This document shows positions 8,441 through 16,879 of a DNA stretch of 36,933 nt, piece by piece (position 1 is the stretch's first letter; each line of letters begins with the position of its first letter). The notes under the pieces are model-generated. The model had not been told where the DNA came from and did no database searches. It was given only the letters and a program-made list of their open reading frames with translations. The DNA is from an uncultured Eubacteriales bacterium (lineage in GTDB: Bacteria > Bacillota > Clostridia > Oscillospirales > CAG-272). Location: the NCBI GenBank assembly GCA_900550625.1, contig URSW01000001.1:1-36933 (forward strand), given 5' to 3'. Made by a program: the position numbers and the translations under genes.

Positions 8441-9823
8441 ATGATTTTCAGCCGCGATAGAAACTTCTATAAAACTTTCAATTCGCTTTATTGGATTCTG
8501 ATACTTCATAATACTATCACTTTTTCCGTAAATCTTGCGGACAATGTGATGATCGGGTCATACAGCGAAACCGCACTTTCCGGTGTCGCTGCAGTGAACC
8601 AGATACAGTTTATCTTTCAGCAGATCGTGATGGGGTGCGGAGATGCCGCTGTTGTAATATGCAGTCAGTATTGGGGACAGGGGCGTACCTCCGAAATAAG
8701 AAAAATAATCGGAAGCGCGCTTTATACGGGCGCGGCTTTTTCGGTCATTGTTTTTGCGGCAGTGAGCCTTTTTCCGACTCAGATTGTCGGACTTTTCACA
8801 ACGTCTCCGGCGATTGTTGCGCAGGGAAGTGAATATATAAGAATCATACGCTTTACATACCCGCTGTTTGCGCTTACGAACATTTTTCTTGCGGGGCTGA
8901 GGAGCGTCGAGACCGTTCGTATAGGATTTGTTGTATCGGTTATGACGCTTCTTATAAACTGTTCCGTGAATTATGTGCTGATCGGCGGACATTTCGGCGC
9001 GCCCGAGCTCGGCGTTACCGGTGCGGCAGTCGGTACGCTTGTCGCACGCTTTGCCGAATTTGCAGTCGTTGTTGTTTATGTTTTCTTCATTGACAAAAAG
9101 CTTCGCTCTAAGCTTTCCGATTTCATTAGACCAGGTATTGCCGCAGTTCGGGATTACCTGAAAAATATGTGGAGATTTACTTTGGTCGGCGCGATGTTCG
9201 GCGTTTCGACCGCTCTTCAGACGGTTGTTCTCGGTCATATGCAGGATGCGGCGATTGCGGCAAATTCGGCTGCGACGACTTTGTATCAGGTGCTTAAAGT
9301 CGCTTCGCTCGGAGCATCAAGCGCGGCGGCTGTCATAATAGGAAAACTGATCGGAAGTTCGGACAGTATTGATGAATGTCTGCCGAAACTCAAGGAATAT
9401 GTAAGGACGCTTCAGGCGATTTTCCTTCTGATAGGAATTACCACGGGAGTGCTTCTGTATATCCTCAGAGAACCGGTGCTTTCGCTTTATTCTTCGCTTT
9501 CGCCCGAAGCGTACGCCATGGCGAAACAGTTTATCCTTGTGCTTTGCTTTACCGGTATCGGAACGGCATATGAAATGCCTGTAATAACCGGAATCATACG
9601 CGGCGGCGGAGATTCGTTGTTTGTACTCATAAATGATCTTGTCAGTATATGGGGAATCGTCCTTCCGCTTTCGTTCTGCGCGGCTTTTGTATTCAATTGG
9701 CCGCCTGTCGCGGTTGTGCTTTGTCTCAATTCGGATCAAATTTTCAAATGCGGAGTTGCGGCAATAAAGGCAAACAGATACCATTGGATGAAGAAACTTA
9801 CGCGCGGCGAAAAAGCTGCGTGA
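8441..9823 (+). CDS. MATE family efflux transporter
   Basis: About 460 residues with around 12 hydrophobic segments and the repeated MATE architecture: LADNVMIGSYSETALSGVAA in the first half, SQYWGQGRTSEIRKIIG, ELGVTGAAVGTLVARFAEF, and in the second half NSAATTLYQVLKVASLGASS and VIIGKLIG. Such antiporters export drugs or metabolites from the cytoplasm using Na+ or H+ gradients; the substrate is not readable. I prefer the second ATG (8441) because AAAAAAGAGG lies about nine bases before it, while the first ATG (8432) abuts the same ribosome binding site. The C-GCAxxG-C-C gene follows 17 bases downstream in the same operon. Confidence 0.92.
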   Translation: MIFSRDRNFYKTFNSLYWILILHNTITFSVNLADNVMIGSYSETALSGVAAVNQIQFIFQQIVMGCGDAAVVICSQYWGQGRTSEIRKIIGSALYTGAAFSVIVFAAVSLFPTQIVGLFTTSPAIVAQGSEYIRIIRFTYPLFALTNIFLAGLRSVETVRIGFVVSVMTLLINCSVNYVLIGGHFGAPELGVTGAAVGTLVARFAEFAVVVVYVFFIDKKLRSKLSDFIRPGIAAVRDYLKNMWRFTLVGAMFGVSTALQTVVLGHMQDAAIAANSAATTLYQVLKVASLGASSAAAVIIGKLIGSSDSIDECLPKLKEYVRTLQAIFLLIGITTGVLLYILREPVLSLYSSLSPEAYAMAKQFILVLCFTGIGTAYEMPVITGIIRGGGDSLFVLINDLVSIWGIVLPLSFCAAFVFNWPPVAVVLCLNSDQIFKCGVAAIKANRYHWMKKLTRGEKAA

Positions 9824-9840
9824 CGAAAAGGAGGAGCGTT

Positions 9841-10278
9841 ATGGACCGTGAAAAGAAGGCAGGAGAGCTTTTTCTTGAGGGAAGAAACTGCGCGCAGGCG
9901 GTATTTGCAGCGTTCTGCGATGCAACGGGTTACAGCGAAAGCGATGCGCTGCGGCTTGCTTCCGCATTCGGCGGAGGTATAGGGGGCTCGCGTGAAACCT
10001 GCGGCGCTGTCTCCGCTATGGCGATGATCGCGGGGGTGATCGCCGGGTATGATTCCGCAAACGATATGGAGGAAAAGAAAAAACTGTATGCTCTTGTAAA
10101 CGGGATGCTTGAAGAGTTTCGGGAAAAGAACGGAAGTACGGTCTGCCGGGAGCTTCTGAAGGGGATCAAGACAAGCCCCGTTCCGTCGGAGCGTACCGAT
10201 GAGTATTACAGAACACGCCCCTGCGTAAGGTTTGTCGAGTCTGCGGCGAGGATTGTTTCGAAAACTTTTGAAATTTGA
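9841..10278 (+). CDS. C-GCAxxG-C-C family protein
   Basis: A 145-residue protein starting at ATG 9841, with AAAAGGAGG eight bases upstream; the open frame runs further back but only into the MATE gene. The conserved cysteines are present: C17 in EGRNCAQAV, C26, C54 in ETCGAVSAM following a glycine-rich FGGGIGGS, a later cysteine in STVCRELL and one in RPCVRFV. This is the C_GCAxxG_C_C family (DUF1440-unrelated, often called redox-active or putative membrane-linked), common in anaerobes and frequently next to transporters. The cysteine pattern suggests metal or Fe-S binding, but no biochemical role is established to my knowledge. Co-transcription with the MATE exporter is likely. Confidence 0.85.
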   Translation: MDREKKAGELFLEGRNCAQAVFAAFCDATGYSESDALRLASAFGGGIGGSRETCGAVSAMAMIAGVIAGYDSANDMEEKKKLYALVNGMLEEFREKNGSTVCRELLKGIKTSPVPSERTDEYYRTRPCVRFVESAARIVSKTFEI

Positions 10279-10310
10279 TTCGGAAGATATGAAAGTTTCT
10301 CCTTCATTTA

Positions 10311-10339
10311 TTGACATACTTCGTACACCGTGTTATAAT
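10311..10339 (+). promoter_or_regulatory. Promoter of the dehydrogenase-transaminase operon
   Basis: TTGACA (10311-10316) and TATAAT (10334-10339), both exact consensus, spaced by 17 bases. Confidence 0.8.
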
Positions 10340-10387
10340 TTTGCTGTATGTAAAATCCACTTTCATTAATTAAACGAGGTGCTTGAT

Positions 10388-11524
10388 ATGAGTAAAACTA
10401 TCCGTTTCGGCATTATCGGATGCGGACTTATGGGAAGAGAATTTGCTTCCGCCGCCGCACGCTGGTGCCATCTTACCGAGGACATTACACGCCCGGAGAT
10501 TATCGCGGTATGCGATACGTCGGACAAGGCTAAGGAATGGTTCCGCAAAAATTTCGATACCATCAAATACAATGAATCGGATTATCATAAGATAATCGAA
10601 AATCCGGAAGTGGATGCGGTGTACTGCGCCGTTCCGCATAACCTTCATAAGCAGTTCTATTGTGATATAATCAACGCAGGTAAGCATCTTCTCGGAGAGA
10701 AGCCCTTCGGAATCGACGAAGAGGCGAATGCCGCAATTGTTGCCGCATGTGAAGCTCATCCCGAGGTTACGGTTCGCTGCTCAAGCGAGTTTCCGTATTT
10801 CCCCGGCTGTCAGGAGCTTATCCGCTGGATAAAGGATGACAAGTTCGGCAAGATTATCGAAGTGCGCTCCGCTTTCCGCCATTCGAGCGATATGGATCTG
10901 AAAAAGCCGATCAATTGGAAAAGAATGATCGAGATAAACGGTGAGTACGGATGCATGGGAGACCTCGGAATACATACCGAGCATGTTCCTTTCCGTATGG
11001 GATGGAAGCCGCTCAACGCTTTTGCCAAGCTTTCGAAGATCGTAAAGGAACGTCCGGACGGAAAAGGCGGACGTGTGCCGTGCCTCACATGGGATAACGC
11101 AACGATTTGCTGTGATGTCAAGGATAAGGACGGAGAGATTTTCCCGATGTATCTCGAAACTAAGCGTATGTCGCCCGGATCAACGGATGAATGGGTACTT
11201 GAAGTATACGGAGTTAAAGCTTCTGCCCGCTTCAATTCGTCCGACCCCAATGCGTTCTACTATACCGATTCGTGGGATAAGGAGCAAGCGTGGTGCCGCC
11301 TCGGCATAGGCTTCAAAACCATGCATCCCACCATAACGGGCGGAATTTTCGAGTTCGGATTTACGGATTCTATCCTTCAGATGTGGGCGACGTTTATTTG
11401 CGAGATCGAAGGACGTGAGGTTCCGTTCGGTCTGGTACGTCCCGAAGAAACCCTCCTTTCTCATAAAGTGCAAACTGCCGCTCTCCGTTCTTATAAGGAA
11501 CGCCGTCTCATAGACATAGACTGA
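10388..11524 (+). CDS. Gfo/Idh/MocA family NAD(P)-dependent oxidoreductase
   Basis: A 378-residue oxidoreductase starting at ATG 10388, seven bases after GAGGT; the in-frame GTG at 10379 has no ribosome binding site. The Rossmann fold has G8-x2-G11-x-G13-x2-G16 in FGIIGCGLMG, and the family's EKPFG signature is at residues 104-108 (Lys105 likely catalytic). DLGIHTEH supplies the substrate-side D/H pair. The C-terminal half forms the open beta-sheet substrate domain. Family members oxidise or reduce hydroxyl/keto groups of sugars, inositols or related polyols in the cytoplasm. A transaminase follows 68 bases downstream, so the pair may convert a hydroxyl to a keto and then to an amino group, or run in reverse. 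The substrate is unknown. Confidence 0.9.
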   Translation: MSKTIRFGIIGCGLMGREFASAAARWCHLTEDITRPEIIAVCDTSDKAKEWFRKNFDTIKYNESDYHKIIENPEVDAVYCAVPHNLHKQFYCDIINAGKHLLGEKPFGIDEEANAAIVAACEAHPEVTVRCSSEFPYFPGCQELIRWIKDDKFGKIIEVRSAFRHSSDMDLKKPINWKRMIEINGEYGCMGDLGIHTEHVPFRMGWKPLNAFAKLSKIVKERPDGKGGRVPCLTWDNATICCDVKDKDGEIFPMYLETKRMSPGSTDEWVLEVYGVKASARFNSSDPNAFYYTDSWDKEQAWCRLGIGFKTMHPTITGGIFEFGFTDSILQMWATFICEIEGREVPFGLVRPEETLLSHKVQTAALRSYKERRLIDID

Positions 11525-11592
11525 GTGCGGACTGCTCAAACCGAAAAATAAAAGAAAGGATGCCTTTGAGCTCAGAGGCCTGTTGAATTGCC

Positions 11593-13134
11593 ATGTTTAT
11601 AAATCAGAAAGTTTCGCTTGAGGATATTCTCGGAAAAGACTATATCGGCGCACTTTGCGCAGCCAACTCCGCGCTCGGAATGATGGACGCCGAGGAAGCT
11701 GCGAAAATCGCATCCGAAAAGATCGATTTTTATTCCGAAGAGGTTCAGAAGAAAAACGACGAGCTCCTTTCCTACGTGGGAAAACAGATAGCTCCCGTTT
11801 TCACTTCCGATACCAAGGGTGCAGGTACCAACGCTTATATGAAGGCTGCCTCCGACCGGATGTCTCCCGTTACCGGATTTGCCAACTACCGACTCGGCGA
11901 AGACGGAAAACTGTATCTGATAGGGAAGAGCGAGCATTATCATACTCCGCTCGGACACCGCTTTAACGGCTACCGTCTTATTGATAACGCGCGCCGTCTC
12001 GGAATACTCAACGCAACCCATAACAATACAAGAGGCTATGTTACCAGATTAATGGAAAAGCGTCTTGTGCAGTCTGCAAACGGCATTGAATGGGAAGACG
12101 AGGTGGCTACCGCAAAGGTTCTTGCTTCGACTGAACCCAAGGTGCTCAACCGTGTTATAAATCTTGAGACCGGAAGCCTTTCGTGTGAAGCGGCATTCAA
12201 GATGATGCTTGCACGCTTTTACAAGCTGGACGCTACATTTGCAGAACCCAAGTATCACGGAAAAACACCTGTGTTCTTCGTGATGGGCGACAAAAACGGC
12301 GGCGTCGAGGGCAACTATCACGGTACGACGGTCCTTCTTCAGACATTCCGCGGTCTGTGGCCGGAATTTCGTGATGCAGCGGAAGAGAACGGACTCTACA
12401 AGGTAGTTCCGGTGATGATCAATGATATCGCTGACTTTGAAGAAAAGATCAAGAAATACAACTCCGGAAACTATAAGACAGCGGGCTTTATGCACGAGAT
12501 AATTCTTATGAATTACGGCGGAATAAGGCTTACGAAGGAATTCCTGCAGGCGGCATACAAGCTTTGCGCCGAGTATGACACTCCCACCATGTGCGATGAG
12601 ATACAGTCGTGCATGTGGTATCGCGGAATGTTCCTGTTCCGTATTTATGGGCTGCATCCCGACTTTGCAATAGTCGGTAAAGGATTCCCCGGCGGAGAGT
12701 ATCCCGCAAGCAAGGTCATAACGACCGCTGAGATGGATATACTGAATCAGTTCGGCGCACTTGTTACCAACGGTCAGGAAGAGCTCGCTTCTCTCGCGTA
12801 CCTTATAACCATGACGTTTATGAGAACAAACGGCGAGGTTGTCGAAAAGCTCGGAGAGAGATTCGAAAGCGGACTTCGCGGCATTATGGAGAGACATTCC
12901 GATATCATCTGTGATGTTGAGGGATTCGGACATCTTGCGGCTATTCATTTCCATTCCGTGGATCAGGCGGCGGCGTTTGCTTCTAAAATGAAGGAGCACT
13001 GCATCGACGCATCGGCGCAGATATACAAGGCAAACTGCCTGCCGGCAATGCTTATGAAACCGCCGATCATTGCTACCGAAGCTACGATAGATAAGATTCT
13101 GAACGTTATGGATGAAATAATCGGACAGGCGTGA
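11593..13134 (+). CDS. Class III-like PLP-dependent aminotransferase
   Basis: A 513-residue fold-type I enzyme. Class III marks are D335-E336-x-Q338 in CDEIQSCMWYRG and the likely PLP lysine K363 in DFAIVGKGFPGGEYP; GDKNGGVEGNYHGTT matches the small-domain glycine/threonine region. The N-terminus is about 60 residues longer than ordinary class III enzymes. ATG 11593 has GAGG only at 14 bases, a weak and distant site, and an 8-codon ORF (11560-11586) with a better site precedes it. It is downstream of the Gfo/Idh/MocA dehydrogenase and upstream of a strong terminator, so the two are an operon. The amino donor and acceptor cannot be assigned; a sugar-derived or polyol keto substrate is an inference from the neighbour. 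Confidence 0.85.
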   Translation: MFINQKVSLEDILGKDYIGALCAANSALGMMDAEEAAKIASEKIDFYSEEVQKKNDELLSYVGKQIAPVFTSDTKGAGTNAYMKAASDRMSPVTGFANYRLGEDGKLYLIGKSEHYHTPLGHRFNGYRLIDNARRLGILNATHNNTRGYVTRLMEKRLVQSANGIEWEDEVATAKVLASTEPKVLNRVINLETGSLSCEAAFKMMLARFYKLDATFAEPKYHGKTPVFFVMGDKNGGVEGNYHGTTVLLQTFRGLWPEFRDAAEENGLYKVVPVMINDIADFEEKIKKYNSGNYKTAGFMHEIILMNYGGIRLTKEFLQAAYKLCAEYDTPTMCDEIQSCMWYRGMFLFRIYGLHPDFAIVGKGFPGGEYPASKVITTAEMDILNQFGALVTNGQEELASLAYLITMTFMRTNGEVVEKLGERFESGLRGIMERHSDIICDVEGFGHLAAIHFHSVDQAAAFASKMKEHCIDASAQIYKANCLPAMLMKPPIIATEATIDKILNVMDEIIGQA

Positions 13135-13148
13135 TTTATTGAATCATG

Positions 13149-13196
13149 GGCGCCGACAAAACGGAGATTTATATCCGCTTTGTCGGTGCCTTTTTT
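13149..13196 (+). terminator. Strong intrinsic terminator after the transaminase gene
   Basis: A stem of about 17 pairs, including G-U pairs, links 13149-13165 with 13174-13190 and is followed by TTTTTT. Confidence 0.9.
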
Positions 13197-13302
13197 CTTC
13201 GGAAATTTTATGCGAAGAGACATAATTATCGGGTTGCTGTACGCCGGCAAAATATTTAAGTGAATTTATATATGCAAAAGTAAGAAAATTGTCAATTAGC
13301 TC

Positions 13303-13331
13303 TTGACTTTTCCCGATTGATGTGGTATTAT
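13303..13331 (+). promoter_or_regulatory. Promoter of tRNA-Arg
   Basis: TTGACT (13303-13308), 17-base spacer, TATTAT (13326-13331), placed about 20 bases before the mature tRNA 5' end. Confidence 0.75.
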
Positions 13332-13351
13332 ATATAAGTACTGAAAAATAA

Positions 13352-13428
13352 GCGCCGTTAGCTCAGTTGGATAGAGTGTTTGGCTACGAACCAAAAGGTC
13401 AGGGGTTCGAATCCCTTACGGCGCGCCA
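13352..13428 (+). tRNA. tRNA-Arg(ACG), CCA encoded
   Basis: The acceptor stem GCGCCGT pairs with ACGGCGC, followed by discriminator G and genomic CCA. The D arm is GCTC...GAGT-like, the anticodon stem TTTGG/CCAAA encloses CTACGAA with anticodon ACG, and the T arm GGGGTTCGAATCCCT contains TTCGAAT. The length is 77 bases including CCA. ACG requires A34-to-inosine editing (TadA) to read CGT, CGC and CGA. Confidence 0.97.
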
Positions 13429-13430
13429 AG

Positions 13431-13462
13431 AAAAAAGGACTTGTGAAAGCAAGTCCTTTTTT
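13431..13462. terminator. Terminator of tRNA-Arg, probably bidirectional
   Basis: GGACTTG (13437-13443) and CAAGTCC (13450-13456) form a stem with loop TGAAAG, flanked by six A and six T. It can also end the convergent minus-strand carboxypeptidase transcript. Confidence 0.9.
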
Positions 13463-13563
13463 CGATTTTATTCGGTCATACGGAACGAATGAAATATCGT
13501 CAATGCTTGAATTAGTATTTTCGGACAAAACGGAATTCTCTTCGCCTGCCAGACAAGATTTTG

Positions 13564-14499
13564 CTATATCAACGTACATGCGGAAAACAGAAGCTCTCTG
13601 AGACCAATGTATATTCGGAAATAATCCGAAAGCGGAAGAGGATTTTTGCCGCGTCCGCATTCGAGGGTGAACGCCGGATTACCGATTTCCCGGACGTACC
13701 AATCCGTCAGCCCGCCGTATGATGCTGTATCCTCGGTTTCGCTGAGCTTGTAAGAACACATTTTTGATATGGTTTTTCCGAGCGCTTTTGACTTATTCGG
13801 TGCGGCATCACCGCCGTAGAATATTTCTTCCCCCTGTGAATGAAACGTCAGCAGCAGTTTTATTGAATCGTCAAATCGCAGCAGACTGCACAGCGCGCCC
13901 GTTTCCGGTTCGCTTTCCGGGTATTCACCGCTGTATTTTCCGGGACCCGGCAGGATATTTCTTTCGCGTTCAAGTGTTTTGTATTCTTTGAACAGAGCGT
14001 TGTAATTGTGGTTGAGGTCCACTCCGCGTGCGTTTGACTGCCACGATTCGAAATCACTGCTTCCTCCGTTCATGATAAGCACGCGCTCTCTGAGAGGAAA
14101 GTGTTCCCACATTCCGCCGATATGAAGATCCACTCCGTCGGGATTCAGCATCGGAACGATCATTATTCTTCTTGACGAGAAGAGATATTTCATGTTGAGA
14201 TTATACATTCGACTGCCGTTCTTTATGCATTCGCAGTATTCGTTTACAAATCGCAGCAGAACAACCGAGCATATCCATTCCATGGCATGGTGGGTTCCGA
14301 CATATAAGACGCTTTTCTGAGCATGGACATCACCGAGCGTAACTAACGGGATGCTTTTGCCGCAAAGACTTTTTCCGATATTTACTACCGATATAAAATC
14401 GTATCTTTCGCAAAAAATCTGCAGATATTCCATCATCATCGAATATGTCAGCGGGGAGGTATAATCGAGAATCGCCCGTTCTCTGTTGATTTCATTCAT
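13564..14499 (-). CDS. M14 family zinc carboxypeptidase (gamma-D-glutamyl-diamino acid peptidase I-like)
   Basis: A 311-residue M14 metallopeptidase domain. The zinc ligands are H71 and E74 in THHAMEW and H220 in LLTFHSQG; NARGVDLNHNY (R158) binds the substrate carboxylate, and E280 in FTLECGRGKNPL is the catalytic glutamate. The sequence order and the PGKYSGEYPESEPET stretch are like the catalytic domain of endopeptidase I / YqgT-type enzymes, which cut the gamma-D-Glu-diaminopimelate bond in peptidoglycan peptides. No LysM repeats and no signal peptide are visible, so it may act on internalised muropeptides. ATG 14499 follows AAAGGA by 12 bases. It stands alone between two plus-strand units. 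Confidence 0.88.
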   Translation of the reverse strand: MNEINRERAILDYTSPLTYSMMMEYLQIFCERYDFISVVNIGKSLCGKSIPLVTLGDVHAQKSVLYVGTHHAMEWICSVVLLRFVNEYCECIKNGSRMYNLNMKYLFSSRRIMIVPMLNPDGVDLHIGGMWEHFPLRERVLIMNGGSSDFESWQSNARGVDLNHNYNALFKEYKTLERERNILPGPGKYSGEYPESEPETGALCSLLRFDDSIKLLLTFHSQGEEIFYGGDAAPNKSKALGKTISKMCSYKLSETEDTASYGGLTDWYVREIGNPAFTLECGRGKNPLPLSDYFRIYIGLRELLFSACTLI

Positions 14500-14643
14500 T
14501 ATGTATTCTCTTCCTTTCGGTTTATATTCTATTTTTATTCGGATTTTTTCGTAATATGTCTGAATAATTTACAAATCGCCGCTTTCTTTTGTTTACGCAT
14601 TATGCTATCATTAAAAAAATAATCGGTTAGCGGGGAGCCTGTA

Positions 14644-15348
14644 ATGACTGACAATATAAATAAGCCGGACTTTTTTTACCTTAAAAGTTTTTTTTGCATT
14701 TTTATTCCGGCATTAATTGCACGCTGCGTGAGAGTGGCGTATTCTTATACCGCCACTAATGTTATGTCCGATCCAATCGTGACCGATGTGCTTAACTATA
14801 CCGCTGTGGCGTTTACCTGTATTTTTATTGCGGCGGCTTATACTTCGGTGGCAACGGCGGTATATTCCTATTCGCCGTCGAAAGGGATTATCTCTCTTTT
14901 GATATTTTCCGGAGTTTATCTTGCCGACTGCATAGCGAGATTTCTCTTAGACTATATCGGCGGAGAGATTAATTCGTACCGTATAATGCTTGCGTTTATA
15001 TCGCTTTCGGCGGAATTCTTTACCGCGGCGGCACTTGCGTTTGTCGCATGGATGGTCGCTTTTATAGAAAATAAGCTTTATTTCACACATGAGTCGGAAA
15101 ACAGATATTCGGTAAAATCGGCATTGAACGGCGTAATACTTGTTCAGTTTCTTTTGCCGTTTATTAGATGGATATATCGTTCGGTCAAATTCCTTATCGG
15201 TGTGGAATTCATTCCGACGGTTGACGAGGTCAACTCAATAATTTTGGACGGTGTTGTGATCGTTGTCGGCTACGGCATTCTTGCTTTCTTTGTGTCAAGG
15301 ATCGTATATCGCCTTATTTCCAAAAACAATGCAACGGAAAATAAATAA
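14644..15348 (+). CDS. Uncharacterised multi-pass membrane protein
   Basis: I do not recognise a family. The 234-residue protein has about six hydrophobic segments (near residues 12-35, 48-72, 80-100, 112-140, 160-180 and 205-228) and no conserved catalytic motif. GGGGAG lies six bases before the ATG. It precedes the trigger-factor-like lipoprotein gene by 65 to 83 bases, but that gene has its own promoter, so a shared function is only a guess from position. Confidence 0.7.
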   Translation: MTDNINKPDFFYLKSFFCIFIPALIARCVRVAYSYTATNVMSDPIVTDVLNYTAVAFTCIFIAAAYTSVATAVYSYSPSKGIISLLIFSGVYLADCIARFLLDYIGGEINSYRIMLAFISLSAEFFTAAALAFVAWMVAFIENKLYFTHESENRYSVKSALNGVILVQFLLPFIRWIYRSVKFLIGVEFIPTVDEVNSIILDGVVIVVGYGILAFFVSRIVYRLISKNNATENK

Positions 15349-15363
15349 AAACGTAAGAAGCTA

Positions 15364-15392
15364 TTCACTTTTTTTGAGAAATGTGATATAAT
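15364..15392 (+). promoter_or_regulatory. Promoter of the lipoprotein gene
   Basis: TTCACT (15364-15369), 17-base spacer, TATAAT (15387-15392). Transcription would begin near 15399, which favours the ATG at 15432 over that at 15414. Confidence 0.6.
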
Positions 15393-15431
15393 TTCTATAC
15401 TTCTGAAAAAAGAATGAAAGTTGGAACTGAT

Positions 15432-16631
15432 ATGAAAAGAACAAGAATGTTCGCTTCCGTTTCCGCCGTAATCATAGCGGTGTCGGCGCTGCTTACATCG
15501 TGTGCACAGGCTACCTTCGACGGGGATCTGAGAGTACGTTATGATTATAATCTCAAGGAATACCTTAAGCCCGGAAAGTATTCCGGATTGGAGGTATACA
15601 TCGGTGATACGAACGTAAGCACCGAGGAGATCGATAACAGCGTGAAGAGAAACCGTGTTTTCGGCTGCGATTGGATAGACATTACCGACCGACCGTGCAA
15701 GGACGGCGATATAATAGGTATTGCATACCAAGGATATCTTGCCGGAGACGGTGATAAGAAGGATCGCATGATTTCCGCTATTTCTAAGGGATTTGCAAAC
15801 GGTGAGCCTATGGACGAGCTTGAGGGAAGTCAAAAGGTGCTTTCGGTTGTTGTTGGAAGTGATGACCTTTTCCCCGGTTTTGACGATCAGGTTACAGGAC
15901 AGTTTAGTGTCGGCGAACGAAAAACCTTGACGTACACTCTCCCCGATCCGTGCTGGCAATACCCGGCATATGCGGGCGAGACTATAGAGCTTGATGTAAT
16001 CTGCACATATATTCAGGAGATTATCTATCCCGAAGACGGTTCCGTTATGGGATATGATTCCGAAGAGAGCTACAGAGCTTCTGCCGCTTCAACTCTTCAG
16101 CGCACGAGAAATGAGCAGATCGAGAGCTATGTTAATACAAGAGTGTGGATCCAGATTCACGACAACTTCAAGGTGAAAAAGTATCCCGAAAAGGAACTCG
16201 AGGAAGCTAAAAATTCGATTCTTGCCGGAGTAGAGGAGAGTGCGCGTAAAGCGGAACAGACGCTTGAAGAATATGTGAAGGAAAAGTACTACCAGACAGT
16301 GGATGAATTCAATGCTGCGGTGCAGAAGCAGGCAGAAGAAAAGGTCAAGGACGAGATGATAGTATATTATATAGCGCGTCAGGAAAAGATGGCAATTACC
16401 GATTCCGTGTATTCCGAAAAGGCTCTTGAGATAGCCCAGGATGAGGGATACGGTGATCTTGACATGTATATTGCTTACAGAGCTTACAGTCTCGGATATC
16501 TGACGACCGATGAAGAGGTTACGGATGAGATAAGACAAAAAGCCGTGGACAATCTGAAGGAAACCATACTTCGCAACATGGTTGATGATTTTGTTTACGA
16601 GAATACCGTACAGGCTACGACCAAAAAGTGA
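15432..16631 (+). CDS. Trigger-factor-like lipoprotein with FKBP-type domain
   Basis: A 399-residue protein with a lipoprotein signal: MKRTR, a hydrophobic core and lipobox LLTSC with C24 as the expected lipidated cysteine. Residues about 85-190 resemble an FKBP-type prolyl isomerase domain as found in trigger factor: KDGDIIGIAYQGYLAG, then VVVGSDDLFPGFDDQVTGQF followed by SVGERKTLTYTLPD. The C-terminal half is charged and helical (EKELEEAKNSILAGVEESAR) like the trigger-factor chaperone arms. The ribosome-binding N-terminal domain with the GFRxGxxP loop is absent. It is therefore probably an extracytoplasmic membrane-anchored folding factor, an analogue of PrsA. An in-frame ATG at 15414 would add six residues but lacks a ribosome binding site. 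Confidence 0.85.
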   Translation: MKRTRMFASVSAVIIAVSALLTSCAQATFDGDLRVRYDYNLKEYLKPGKYSGLEVYIGDTNVSTEEIDNSVKRNRVFGCDWIDITDRPCKDGDIIGIAYQGYLAGDGDKKDRMISAISKGFANGEPMDELEGSQKVLSVVVGSDDLFPGFDDQVTGQFSVGERKTLTYTLPDPCWQYPAYAGETIELDVICTYIQEIIYPEDGSVMGYDSEESYRASAASTLQRTRNEQIESYVNTRVWIQIHDNFKVKKYPEKELEEAKNSILAGVEESARKAEQTLEEYVKEKYYQTVDEFNAAVQKQAEEKVKDEMIVYYIARQEKMAITDSVYSEKALEIAQDEGYGDLDMYIAYRAYSLGYLTTDEEVTDEIRQKAVDNLKETILRNMVDDFVYENTVQATTKK

Positions 16632-16783
16632 TTTTCAGTATCAAAACCTACCGTGAGAATATGTGCAGCAGCGGCGGACACATTCATGACGTTGAAAACG
16701 GTTCTTTTTGAGTGAAACAAGCTTTTCGCGGCAGACAGAGGGTATAATCACTGCCCGAGAAAAAAACGGAATAATTTCATATT

Positions 16784-16811
16784 AAGCATCTGCTTCGGCA
16801 GGTGCTTTTTT
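16784..16811 (+). terminator. Intrinsic terminator upstream of the TetR pseudogene
   Basis: AGCATCTGC pairs with GCAGGTGCT around a TTCG tetraloop and is followed by T6. It may end the lipoprotein transcript, which otherwise has no visible terminator in 16632-16783; nothing else was seen in that stretch. Confidence 0.85.
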
Positions 16812-16879
16812 CCGGAAATCAGAAAATCTTTCTTGACAACCTACCGTTCGATAGTAGTAATGGTGATATTAGTTGTAGG

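Noticed and set aside
11560..11586. 8-codon ORF before the transaminase gene as a regulatory leader peptide
   Set aside because: It has a good ribosome binding site but no run of one amino acid and no associated hairpins; translational coupling remains possible but is not supported further.
12049..12999. Long minus-strand ORF opposite the transaminase gene
   Set aside because: It is a shadow: no ribosome binding site, no family-like pattern, and the plus strand encodes a clear enzyme.
16632..16783. Possible small gene or RNA between the lipoprotein gene and the terminator
   Set aside because: Only short unsupported frames and one weak ATGTG/CACAT hairpin were seen.
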